Assembly (NCBI GenBank): GCA_947258695.1
Contig: CAMYJG010000010.1
Span: 1 to 44,710 of the forward strand
Direction: 5' to 3'
Source: an uncultured Ectothiorhodospiraceae bacterium
GTDB taxonomy: Bacteria > Pseudomonadota > Gammaproteobacteria > UBA6429 > Thiohalophilaceae
Length of the DNA: 44,710 nt
Below, piece by piece: positions 36,757 through 44,710 of this stretch (within the stretch, counting starts at the first letter, position 1; each line of letters starts with the position of its first letter). The position numbers and the translations under genes are program-made. The notes under the pieces were generated by a model. That model was not told the DNA's origin, searched no databases, and saw only the letters and a list, made by a program, of their open reading frames with translations.

Positions 36757-39345
36757 TTACTGTATAGACATGGCAGCACTGCCTAATACCGAGGTACACA
36801 TTGCTTTAATAATATCGTTTGTGCTTGAACCAGCATTATCTAAGCGGGTGAAAAGGTTACCCGGATAAGTGCCGCCTTGAGCCGTATTGATTAATTCATC
36901 TGTCACTTGTGCTCGTGTCGGAGCATTAATCAATTCAGCTCCTTCTGCTACAACTGGTATACCAACCATGCGATCATACAAAGCATTTACTACATCTTCT
37001 TTTACTGCATAGGTACTAAATGCTGTGCCTACCGCTTGTCCAAAACCATTAAAGTTATACGGAGCAACGTTGAAAAAATTACCTCTCAACGTTGTATCTT
37101 GTACCAGCTGATCACAATACTCAAAAGCAAGTTGCGATATACCTATAATATTTGCTGGTACGAATGCATTTATATCTTCGGCAGCTGGTAACTGTTGTAT
37201 CACGTTCTGATAAGCGGTTAAAACAGCTGTATTACTTGTTGGCACACCGGTTAACTCAGACATCATGCCATTAACTTCAGAGAATGTTTTAACACCAATA
37301 TCAGACTGAGGATCCAGATCTGCTGGAACAGCAGGTGCAGCCGGTGTGGCGACAGCAAACGGATTATTTTCCGTACCCAGTGTTTCAAAAGTAAGGAAGA
37401 AATCATCTATTTGAGTACCTTGTTGCACCTCAACCATCGTACCTAAGGTCGATATTTCCTGGAAATTTTGGTTAATCACCAATGGACTTCCATCCGTCGC
37501 TTTAATATTGGTAAATGACTGAGCAATCGTTGCTTCTTTACCATTAATGCCGATACGCATGCCAGCAATAGGTATATTAATTGCGGGCACTGGATTACCC
37601 AGGTTGACATAAACAGGGTTACTAAACAGGTAACTATAGGTATCAAACTGCTCAGCCTGTAGTTTTATATAACTATCTGCAGGTACACCCGGCACATGAC
37701 TGATACTAAACAGGAGGAAGAATTTTTGACCTACCCCTGCCTGGAAATTTTGCGTGATTTGTTCATCCGATAAAACCCGGTTGTGAACCGCAACCATACG
37801 GAAAATCCCTTGCCATGCATTACTACCATCAAACGAGCCTACTTCGTTACCCAGTATAAAAGATAACCTGTCATTCCAGATGCTTTGATTATTAACGTCT
37901 TTTATTGCACCCATATTATTCGCTGGATCATAATTTGATTCAACACCATTAATATAAACGCGATTGCCCTCCGTCGCATTATAAGTAATCACAATATGTT
38001 GCTGTGAGATTTGCACATCATCTACCGTTTCTTTTGAGACAGCATTACCATCCAGGTTATTCTCTGAGCGAGTAAAAGTCCGATACTCGTTATCATATTG
38101 AGAAAACGTAAAGTTACGCGACGTACTTCCAGAATATGAAATCATGGTTTTACGTTGCATTTCAAGTGACGGAATCACCCAGGCCTCGATTGAATATTCC
38201 TGGCGTAATTCAGCTTCTTCAATTAATTTCTGACTGGTTTGATAAGAAGCTTGCGCCTGTCCATTTCTGAATTGAATGCCATATCCGCCTACCCAGTTAT
38301 AATCACCTGAGATAGATAAATGCATTAAAGGTTCAACATTACTGGTGTCGTACGCCACGTTGCCATCACCAGTTTTAAATTCCCAGAGTGCAATCTGATT
38401 TGAAACATGACGCTCACCAGCCGTGGCAATGATGGCTTCCGGTGGTTGAAGTTTCATTGCTTTACTGACAATTAAATCTGGATCAATTGGAGTCGGATCT
38501 GTAATTGAATTGGCGAATGCAGTTATAGCATTTTCCATTTCCTGTGATGAATAAACACAATCTGGACTAGGATCAGGCGTCGCAGGATCATCCCAGCAGT
38601 TATGCGACTGTTGGCGTAACCGATAAACTAAGCGAGAACCTGCAGGATCGAGCAAATCAATTTTTTGTTGTGCATCTTGATAGGCCTGGTTGATATCACT
38701 TGAGGCAAATGAACCAGTAGCACCATTCCTGGTTGGAGATGCATGACAGGTTGCACAATTGGTTTGTAACAAATTATGCAAAGCAGTGAAATTAGCCGGT
38801 GATGCAGGGAACTGTTTTACATTAGCCACATCACGCAATGGACTTGGTGCAGTCAAAGTATAACTTGCTACTGCTTGTGTCGTACTCGTCAGGTTATTCC
38901 AGTTATCAAGGAAACCTTTAATCGCATCAGCACAATCTGCTTCCGTAGCTAACCAACATGCCTGAGGTTTATGACCATTTCTGACTTTTGTCACTAAAAT
39001 TGAATCATTGGTTGATGCAAGATTCACATACGGACGAACAGCTTGATAATTATCATTCAGCGTTACACCGAGTTCGTTGTCGTTAGCATCAACAAATTGA
39101 GGTACTTGCCCAATCTCAGCGTTATGGCATTTGCCACATCGATTTTCATCCGATAAATTTTTCCAAACTTCATTATAATAACCCATCGCTTCAGAGCCTG
39201 CTTTGTCTAAAAAGTCTGCCTCTGTAGCTTGAATGCCCGAAGGTGCATTTTCTGAAGTTCCAGCACCACCACCACACGCAACCAAACCAGCTAGTGATAG
39301 TAATATGAGTATATTTTTTTTGATTATATTCGATGTTAATGTCAT
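36757..39345 (-). CDS. Di-heme LamG-domain lipoprotein
   Basis: 862 residues. The lipobox LVAC has its cysteine at 24. Two c-type heme sites, CGKCH (70-74) and CATCH (197-201), lie in the first 200 residues. A LamG/concanavalin-like sandwich covers about 318-535 (WEFKTGDGNVAYDTS, YSIEAWVIPSLEMQRKTMISY, NRVYINGVES). The last 300 residues are of unknown fold and look helical towards the end. The protein is probably outer-membrane anchored, with heme redox and a carbohydrate- or protein-binding module in one chain. It lies 35 bases upstream of the DUF1501-like gene and 48 downstream of the mono-heme gene, so the three are one operon. Confidence 0.75.
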   Translation of the reverse strand: MTLTSNIIKKNILILLSLAGLVACGGGAGTSENAPSGIQATEADFLDKAGSEAMGYYNEVWKNLSDENRCGKCHNAEIGQVPQFVDANDNELGVTLNDNYQAVRPYVNLASTNDSILVTKVRNGHKPQACWLATEADCADAIKGFLDNWNNLTSTTQAVASYTLTAPSPLRDVANVKQFPASPANFTALHNLLQTNCATCHASPTRNGATGSFASSDINQAYQDAQQKIDLLDPAGSRLVYRLRQQSHNCWDDPATPDPSPDCVYSSQEMENAITAFANSITDPTPIDPDLIVSKAMKLQPPEAIIATAGERHVSNQIALWEFKTGDGNVAYDTSNVEPLMHLSISGDYNWVGGYGIQFRNGQAQASYQTSQKLIEEAELRQEYSIEAWVIPSLEMQRKTMISYSGSTSRNFTFSQYDNEYRTFTRSENNLDGNAVSKETVDDVQISQQHIVITYNATEGNRVYINGVESNYDPANNMGAIKDVNNQSIWNDRLSFILGNEVGSFDGSNAWQGIFRMVAVHNRVLSDEQITQNFQAGVGQKFFLLFSISHVPGVPADSYIKLQAEQFDTYSYLFSNPVYVNLGNPVPAINIPIAGMRIGINGKEATIAQSFTNIKATDGSPLVINQNFQEISTLGTMVEVQQGTQIDDFFLTFETLGTENNPFAVATPAAPAVPADLDPQSDIGVKTFSEVNGMMSELTGVPTSNTAVLTAYQNVIQQLPAAEDINAFVPANIIGISQLAFEYCDQLVQDTTLRGNFFNVAPYNFNGFGQAVGTAFSTYAVKEDVVNALYDRMVGIPVVAEGAELINAPTRAQVTDELINTAQGGTYPGNLFTRLDNAGSSTNDIIKAMCTSVLGSAAMSIQ

Positions 39346-39393
39346 CGCTTATTACTCCATCGATCAAACGATATTTGTATTTATTCGGAAAAA

Positions 39394-40821
39394 TTACGGG
39401 CCTTTACAATATGCCGCAGTTTCAGCAAATACCTGCTTTAATTCATAACCTGGACCGCTATTGACCATATATGACGATTTAAAATTGCTTAGAATGCTAT
39501 TAACCGCAGTATGGTCAGTTGAATTACCGGGTTTGCGTAAACAAACTGCTTGAAATACTTTTTCCACCTGGCAGCGAGCAAACATTTCACTATAGGCCAA
39601 TTCTTGTCCCATTGATTTTGCGCCACTGCCTTCACCGTCAACAACAGTTAATGGCGTTGCATTCCAGTTAGGTATGCTGGTATTGGGTGTGACATTATCG
39701 CCAACAACTGAATTTTTGCCCTGACGCCAGTAGTTAATCCAGCTATCATCGGTTGTGATATAGCCCGGTTTAAAGTTATCCGCGTTTATTAAGTTTTTTG
39801 CCTGAACCACGCCATCAGTAAATTCCAGTGTAGTAGTGGACTTGTTGTACTCGTAATAAGCAAATGCCTGGGTCATCGGATCCATCGTAGTATGACAACC
39901 TATACACTCATTCATATAAATTCGGCTATCTCCACCTGGGCTACGAGACACATCCTGGCGTATACGATCTGCAGGTAGAGTCGCGTCCTTCAACTGCTCC
40001 ATATCGTTACAAAGGTGGTTAAGAACCGTAAAACGGAACATGGCACGGTTGGTGCCATCAACAAAGAAGGCCTTGGCACCCGCACGGGTAGTCATTACGC
40101 CAGCTGTTTGTGTGTTATTTAGCACACCACCAGTGTTAGCTGCTTGAGAAACTTTCAGCAGAACATCATTTGCAGGATCAACTGAATCTGGCCCAACAAC
40201 GGTTGGATTGGGGTTTTGGACAAAGCCCAGGTTTAAACCGCTATCTTGTAGTTGCTGGAAATGAGCATTACTTGAATAACTGTACCCTGTTGATAGCTCA
40301 GGACGTGAAGTATTCCCTATATATAAGACATCATCAAAAAGAATTTTACGAAAATCGTCATCATCACGAACAACCCCGATAACGGTGGTTGTGTAATCAT
40401 TCAATATCCCTTCATCATCCATATCTTCAGGAAAAACTGCACGGGCTTCATTTGTCCAGGGAGTAATCAGGTTAACCAGGGTAGCGTTATAAAAGTTTTT
40501 ATTTTCCATTGCGACGTAGGCAGCAGCAATTTCTCCTGCTGATGCCCCTAAAGTAGCATTTGCAACAGCATTCGGGTAATCAGAAGCAGCAACAGTTGTT
40601 GTACCATCAATCAAATCGACCATTTTATTTAAAACCGCAGTACTTGGAGCAGTACCAGTCAAACGGTCATGTATTCGCTTAGCTTTAGTGCGGTTATCAG
40701 CAAAAGCATTTCCGGCAGCTAGCAACACAATGCTCAAAAATAAGACTGACCGTAATATAATAAGGTGGTAATTTGATGTCATTTCCAGCTTTTCTTTATT
40801 GTTTATTGTTAAATTCTGCAT
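39394..40821 (-). CDS. Exported mono-heme DUF1588-like protein
   Basis: 475 residues; AAAGG about nine bases before the ATG at 40821 supports this start. The signal peptide is around 20-41 (LRSVLFLSIVLLAAGNAFA). One heme site, CIGCHTTMDPMTQAFAYYEY, begins at Cys306; this resembles the DUF1588 motif of planctomycete-type cytochromes (CxxCH-x2-DP-x-G/Q-FA-x-E). Other cysteines (271, about 438, 448 and 472) may form disulfides. It is the first gene of the minus-strand operon, divergent from the HzsA-like gene. Confidence 0.7.
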   Translation of the reverse strand: MQNLTINNKEKLEMTSNYHLIILRSVLFLSIVLLAAGNAFADNRTKAKRIHDRLTGTAPSTAVLNKMVDLIDGTTTVAASDYPNAVANATLGASAGEIAAAYVAMENKNFYNATLVNLITPWTNEARAVFPEDMDDEGILNDYTTTVIGVVRDDDDFRKILFDDVLYIGNTSRPELSTGYSYSSNAHFQQLQDSGLNLGFVQNPNPTVVGPDSVDPANDVLLKVSQAANTGGVLNNTQTAGVMTTRAGAKAFFVDGTNRAMFRFTVLNHLCNDMEQLKDATLPADRIRQDVSRSPGGDSRIYMNECIGCHTTMDPMTQAFAYYEYNKSTTTLEFTDGVVQAKNLINADNFKPGYITTDDSWINYWRQGKNSVVGDNVTPNTSIPNWNATPLTVVDGEGSGAKSMGQELAYSEMFARCQVEKVFQAVCLRKPGNSTDHTAVNSILSNFKSSYMVNSGPGYELKQVFAETAAYCKGP

Positions 40822-40952
40822 TTTTTAACGCCTTTGATAACTGCTTCACCATGTATGCTCATTTATTAGTCTACATTGTTGATATGAGAAGCAAACATCA
40901 CTAAATGTTTTTCTCAGATTACAATAGTAGGAGGTTTCAAAAAATATTAGTA

Positions 40953-40993
40953 TGAACCTGTTCACAAATAGACACACTTTTTTACAATGTGTG
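40953..40993. promoter_or_regulatory. Inverted repeats in the divergent control region
   Basis: Between the two diverging transcripts (40822-41030, no other gene) lie TGAAC-CT-GTTCA at 40953-40964, and CACAC (40973-40977) with GTGTG (40989-40993) around an 11-base A/T core. These look like operator or dimer-binding sites serving one or both directions. No regulator gene is nearby and the motif is not recognised. Confidence 0.35.
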
Positions 40994-41030
40994 AAACCGT
41001 TCGCTGAATATTTACCTCAACAGCACCATA

Positions 41031-43910
41031 ATGAAGTCATTCTCTAAATTGGTCACGGGCTGTATCCAGATGTTTCAGACTATAAAATACAAATCTCCTA
41101 GCTTTATACTGAGCGCTAGCTTCTTATTTACCAGCTTTTTATTACAAACTGGTTGCGGCGGCGGTGAATCCGATGAAGGTGCATCTGGAATTGAAAACAA
41201 CCCTATAGCCTACATTAAACGTGCTACTCCCCGTGATGATCAAGGCGATATCGAAACCAATGATGTCAGAGTTCCGGTTAGTTTCACTCCGGGCGGTGAG
41301 CTTTACTTAAAAACTCGCTCAACACCGGACTCACCAGAAATAAATATTACCGACCGTTTAACAAATGGGGCTGGCGATGTTCAAGGGCTCAGCGTTTCTT
41401 TTGATGGAAAAAAATTACTTTTTTCGATGCGCCTGGAAGATCCTGATCCAAATGATGATCTCACTCCAAGCTGGAATATCTACGAATATGATATTGAGTC
41501 AGATACACTAACTCAGCTGACCGCGCTTTCTAATCCCAATCCTACCGATGATTTATTTGAAGATGACATCTCACCGCATTACCTGCCTAGTGGTGATATT
41601 ATTTTCTCTTCAAACCGCCAGGTAGAAAGTAAAGGTATTCGCGGGAATGAGTACAGTAACGATTTTACCGCAACCGATGAAAATCGTAATAACCGTGCAT
41701 TTTTATTACATGTGCGCAGTCAGGATGATGGCTCAATAAGACAGGTCTCGTTTAATCAAAGCCACGACCTGGATCCAACTATTTTACAGGATAGTGGCCT
41801 GGTACTTTTTAGCCGCTGGAACCATATGGGCGGCAGAAATGATGTTAGCTTATACACCATGACGCCGGATGGTACAGATGTGAAAATGTACTATGGCTCT
41901 CATAGCCATAATACCGGCCAGGATCCTAATGCACGAGCATATACTAAAGCCCGCGAAATGGATGATGGACGCCTGCTGGCGATTTTACGTCCATTTGTTA
42001 CCAGCTTTGGCGGTGGTGATACAATTGTCATTGATGCAAAAAACTTTGCTGACAATACTCAACCTACCTGGGAGCAACAAGGCGCTGTATCGGGTACTGC
42101 ACAAACCGTTCTGACAGATAACGTGGTTGACTCATTAGGCATCTCATTAAAAGGTTATTATAACGCTATTGCTCCTATGTTAGATGGCAGTGGCCGTTAC
42201 CTGATGAGCTGGACTCAATGCCAGATATTATCTGACCCGGCGGATCAAAATTCCGACATTCTTCCTTGTTCTTTAGCAACATCAGCACAGCTAACTGATC
42301 CGAATGTCACCCTGGCACCACCGAGTTACGGTATCTTTTTGGTTAATCCGTCCACCCAAACTCAATTACCTCTGGTTAGGTCTGAATCCGACACACTTAT
42401 CACAGATATTGCGGTCGCATACCCAAGAAATACACCACCTATTGTTAATGCTTCATCAGACCTCGATAGTTCACTGGCAAATGTTGGCATAGGCGTTTTA
42501 CATATTCGTAGCGTTTATGACTTTGATTCAAGTTTTGGCACATATAATAATGTAGCCTTCCCAGCTGAACTTGATCCTGCTGATGACACTGATTTGGATT
42601 ATAAATCAGCAGACGATACGGTTATTAACCTCCCACTTGAAGTGGCAAACCCTAAAAATACAACCGCAGATGAGCGCCCTGCCCGTTTTATTCGTATAAC
42701 TAAAGGCGCATCTATTCCACCTCGTGATGTTAAAAATTTAGCCAATACAGCATATGGTGTCAGTAGACAACAAGGCATGCGCGAAATCATCGGTTATGCC
42801 CCGATTGAACCTGATGGTTCGGTAAAAATTAAAGTACCAGCGGATGTTCCGTTAACTTTAAGCATACTAGATAAGGATGGTCGTCGAATGGGTGGCCGTC
42901 ATCAATCATGGTTTACCGTCAGACCCGGTGAAACATTAGAATGTATCGGTTGCCATGTTCATGACACAAACGATCAAGCCAGCAATAAACCGCATGGTCG
43001 TATTAGTCAAGAATACTCTCTAAACCAGGGTGCACCCTCTTTCCCATATGTTTTCAGAAATTCGGTCGCCTCGTTATTTGCCGAGTTCGAGGAAACCATG
43101 GCAGAAGCACGAACACGTAGTGATGATAATGTGATGCAACCCAGTATCGATTTAATCTACGATGATGTCTGGACAGATGATGTTGCAGCAAATCGCTCAG
43201 TCGATGCCAGCTTTGTTATTGATTACTCAGGTGTAAATTACTTAGCTTCTTCTCCTGCAAAGTCTGCATGCGATGATGGCATGGGTAACCCAAATACTTA
43301 TGATAATACCCTAAATAGCTTCACTTACTGCCGTATCGTGATTAATTATGTTGAGCATATTCAACCTATTTGGGAAGAAAACCGAACATACCTAGATCAA
43401 ACAAGTACCTTAGTTACTAATAATTGTACGACTTGCCATAATTTAGCCAATGTAACAGAAACTTATGGTCAACTGGAATTAACTAATAACGCTTCTGATT
43501 TGGTCGGTGAGCATATGACTTCATACCAGGAGTTATTTAGAAATGACATTGAACGAAATGCTGATGGGACAGAAATGGAAATTATGGTTCTTCAAGATAT
43601 TTTAGTAAATGGACAAACCATTGACCTGGATATGGATGGAAACCCTGATCAACAACTGGTTACCATTCCAGACCCAGATGCAGCGACAATAACGCCGTCA
43701 ATGTCTACAGCAGGTGCTCGTTCAAGCCGTAAGTTTATGGAGCTGATGACAGGGCAGGATATTGATGGAAATATGGGCAATCAGCCGACGGATACTAAAA
43801 ACCACCACCTGATGTTGACCCCATCTGAGTTGAAACTGATAACAGAATGGCTGGATATTGGGGCGCAATATTATAATAATCCAGTACATGTTAATGCGCC
43901 AGTAAACTAA
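41031..43910 (+). CDS. HzsA-related di-heme beta-propeller lipoprotein
   Basis: 959 residues. A lipoprotein signal ends in the lipobox LQTGC (Cys42). Residues about 60-470 have PD40/TolB-type propeller blades (VQGLSVSFDGKKLLFSMR, HYLPSGDIIFSSNRQ, HDLDPTILQDSGLVLFSRW). The middle part contains GYAPIEPDGSVKIKVPADVP, LDKDGRRMGGRHQSWFTVRPGE and heme site 1, CIGCH (638-642), as in hydrazine synthase alpha. Heme site 2, CTTCH (799-803), is in the C-terminal part. This is the domain order of the HzsA family. The partners HzsB/C are absent, so the reaction is unknown. No good ribosome-binding site precedes the ATG; an internal ATG at 41070 also keeps the lipobox. Confidence 0.75.
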   Translation: MKSFSKLVTGCIQMFQTIKYKSPSFILSASFLFTSFLLQTGCGGGESDEGASGIENNPIAYIKRATPRDDQGDIETNDVRVPVSFTPGGELYLKTRSTPDSPEINITDRLTNGAGDVQGLSVSFDGKKLLFSMRLEDPDPNDDLTPSWNIYEYDIESDTLTQLTALSNPNPTDDLFEDDISPHYLPSGDIIFSSNRQVESKGIRGNEYSNDFTATDENRNNRAFLLHVRSQDDGSIRQVSFNQSHDLDPTILQDSGLVLFSRWNHMGGRNDVSLYTMTPDGTDVKMYYGSHSHNTGQDPNARAYTKAREMDDGRLLAILRPFVTSFGGGDTIVIDAKNFADNTQPTWEQQGAVSGTAQTVLTDNVVDSLGISLKGYYNAIAPMLDGSGRYLMSWTQCQILSDPADQNSDILPCSLATSAQLTDPNVTLAPPSYGIFLVNPSTQTQLPLVRSESDTLITDIAVAYPRNTPPIVNASSDLDSSLANVGIGVLHIRSVYDFDSSFGTYNNVAFPAELDPADDTDLDYKSADDTVINLPLEVANPKNTTADERPARFIRITKGASIPPRDVKNLANTAYGVSRQQGMREIIGYAPIEPDGSVKIKVPADVPLTLSILDKDGRRMGGRHQSWFTVRPGETLECIGCHVHDTNDQASNKPHGRISQEYSLNQGAPSFPYVFRNSVASLFAEFEETMAEARTRSDDNVMQPSIDLIYDDVWTDDVAANRSVDASFVIDYSGVNYLASSPAKSACDDGMGNPNTYDNTLNSFTYCRIVINYVEHIQPIWEENRTYLDQTSTLVTNNCTTCHNLANVTETYGQLELTNNASDLVGEHMTSYQELFRNDIERNADGTEMEIMVLQDILVNGQTIDLDMDGNPDQQLVTIPDPDAATITPSMSTAGARSSRKFMELMTGQDIDGNMGNQPTDTKNHHLMLTPSELKLITEWLDIGAQYYNNPVHVNAPVN

Positions 43911-43936
43911 ATAGTTGTACAATATACGCTAAAATA

Positions 43937-43961
43937 ATAGTACATGTATGGACTATATAAT
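43937..43961 (+). promoter_or_regulatory. Perfect -10 box with overlapping palindrome before the SH3/barrel gene
   Basis: TATAAT at 43956-43961 is a perfect -10, without a recognisable -35. A 20-base imperfect palindrome (43937-43956, ATAGTaCATg / TATGgACTAT, 8 of 10 pairs) fills the place of the -35 and spacer. That suggests an operator covering the promoter. Transcription would begin near 43968. Confidence 0.35.
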
Positions 43962-43977
43962 AAATTTTAAGGAATAG

Positions 43978-44008
43978 ATGTACCGGCTTTTCTAAAACAA
44001 AAGTCGGT
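43978..44008 (+). other. Five-codon leader frame and hairpin covering the next gene's ribosome-binding site
   Basis: A tiny frame ATG TAC CGG CTT TTC TAA (43978-43995) has AAGGA four bases before it. Its body forms the left arm (43982-43991) of a 10-base stem with 43999-44008 (one G-U pair, 7-base loop). The right arm includes GGT, the beginning of the GGTGA site at 44006-44010 used by the ATG at 44019. Translation of the leader could thus open or close the site. No T run follows, so it is not a terminator. Confidence 0.3.
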
Positions 44009-44018
44009 GAAAATACTC

Positions 44019-44710
44019 ATGCGACTTAGAACTCTTCTTTTCATTTTATTTCAAAATGCAATCTTATCGCTCGCCTATGCTGAAGAGTCAGTGCAAGTCG
44101 TCAAAGTTGCAGATCCATTCCTTGAGATGCACACAGGTCCTAGCGTGGGTTATCCAATAACCAACATTGTTAAACGTGATGAAATCATATCAATTATTAA
44201 AACCCGTACCCAATGGTACCTCATTAAAACCAGGAAACATTTTGAAGGCTGGGTCCATCGTTCTCAATTAGTCAAAACACTAACTCTTGATGATGAAAAA
44301 GTCGCAATTAAAGATGTAACCCAGGCAGATTACCTCGAACATGACTGGGAAATGAGCATGATTGGGGGTGATTTCGGTGGCATACCGATGATGACCTTAT
44401 CAACTAGTTATGCTTTTACTCAAAATCTATCTGCAGAACTATCTTTCTCACAAATAGTAGGGGATTTTTCAAGCCGTACGATCCTCGGAGCAAACCTAGT
44501 ACATCATCCCTTCCCAGACTGGAGGGTATCGCCTTACTTCTCGATTGGAACAGGGTTGATAAAAACATCAACAAGATCAACATTAGCACAGCTTAAGGAT
44601 ACAACGGATGCTTTAGCAAATGTCAGCCTGGGCGCACAAATGTATTTAACGCGGCGTTTTCTTTTACGTGCAGATGTAAAAAAACATATTATCTTTCAAA
44701 GTAAAGACAA
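44019..44710 (+). CDS. SH3-domain / outer-membrane beta-barrel protein, N-terminal part (cut by window edge)
   Basis: 230 codons with no stop before the window edge. A signal peptide (1-21, LLFILFQNAILSLAYA) is followed by a bacterial SH3 domain (about 25-88: VADPFLEMHTGPSVGYP, KTRTQWYLIKTRKHFEGWVHRSQL). From about 110 the alternating hydrophobic strands (MIGGDFGGIPMMTLSTSYAF, LSAELSFSQIVGDFS, SPYFSIGTGLI, NVSLGAQMYLTRRFLLRAD) look like an OmpA/OmpW-type barrel. GTG at 44007 is an alternative in-frame start, but lies in a hairpin. It follows the HzsA-like gene by 108 bases and probably belongs to the same system. Confidence 0.75.
   Translation, partial: MRLRTLLFILFQNAILSLAYAEESVQVVKVADPFLEMHTGPSVGYPITNIVKRDEIISIIKTRTQWYLIKTRKHFEGWVHRSQLVKTLTLDDEKVAIKDVTQADYLEHDWEMSMIGGDFGGIPMMTLSTSYAFTQNLSAELSFSQIVGDFSSRTILGANLVHHPFPDWRVSPYFSIGTGLIKTSTRSTLAQLKDTTDALANVSLGAQMYLTRRFLLRADVKKHIIFQSKD

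Noticed and set aside
41031-43910. Calling the di-heme propeller protein a hydrazine synthase and the organism anammox
   Set aside because: HzsB and HzsC are absent, as are hydrazine dehydrogenase genes, and the surrounding genes are gammaproteobacterial. Only the HzsA-related layout is supported.

Overview
The window is a compact, AT-leaning bacterial chromosome segment. It is almost certainly from a gammaproteobacterium: the gene order miaB-phoH-ybeY-corC-lnt and leuS-lptE-holA-nadD-rsfS-rlmH, the fabA/fabB pair and the LPS-assembly lipoprotein LptE are typical of that class. No rRNA, tRNA, CRISPR array, integrase or transposase was seen, so the genus cannot be fixed.

Region 1 (1-16983) is housekeeping, nearly all on the minus strand. 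One block runs leuS-lptE-holA-proA-nadD-rsfS-rlmH-maf-rng-yhdP (yhdP runs off the left edge); the other runs miaB-phoH-ybeY-corC-lnt. They are separated by a ybeL-like zinc-ribbon gene (plus strand) and an FkbM-like methyltransferase that looks like a local insertion behind lnt.

Region 2 (17232-26306) is signalling. It holds a tight CheY-like / CheC-like phosphatase / PAS-histidine kinase operon closed by a bidirectional terminator shared with an amt ammonium transporter. MazG, an HDOD protein, a HEAT-repeat exported protein, a receiver-GGDEF protein with a destroyed GGDEF motif, a membrane thioredoxin-like protein and an orphan TfpZ-like pilin accessory protein follow.

Region 3 (26323-35157) is metabolic and maintenance: fabB, fabA, an LpxA-like acyltransferase with a hotdog thioesterase, an AmrS radical-SAM gene paired with an ATP-grasp ligase, an ErpA-like A-type carrier, yggX with a small unknown gene and a Nudix hydrolase, a lipoprotein and apbE. 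Two copies of a MITE-like repeat (21642-21948 and 29558-29677) sit at gene ends; their terminal arms co-vary, so pairing has been preserved.

Region 4 (35150-44710) is the most unusual. It is a divergent cluster of exported proteins: a Tat-exported DUF1501-like protein, a di-heme LamG lipoprotein and a mono-heme DUF1588-like protein on the minus strand; a 959-residue lipoprotein with the layout of hydrazine synthase alpha (propeller, middle domain, two CxxCH) and an SH3/outer-membrane barrel protein (cut by the window edge) on the plus strand. No hydrazine synthase beta/gamma partners are visible, so this is best read as an uncharacterised extracytoplasmic heme-protein system and not an anammox enzyme.
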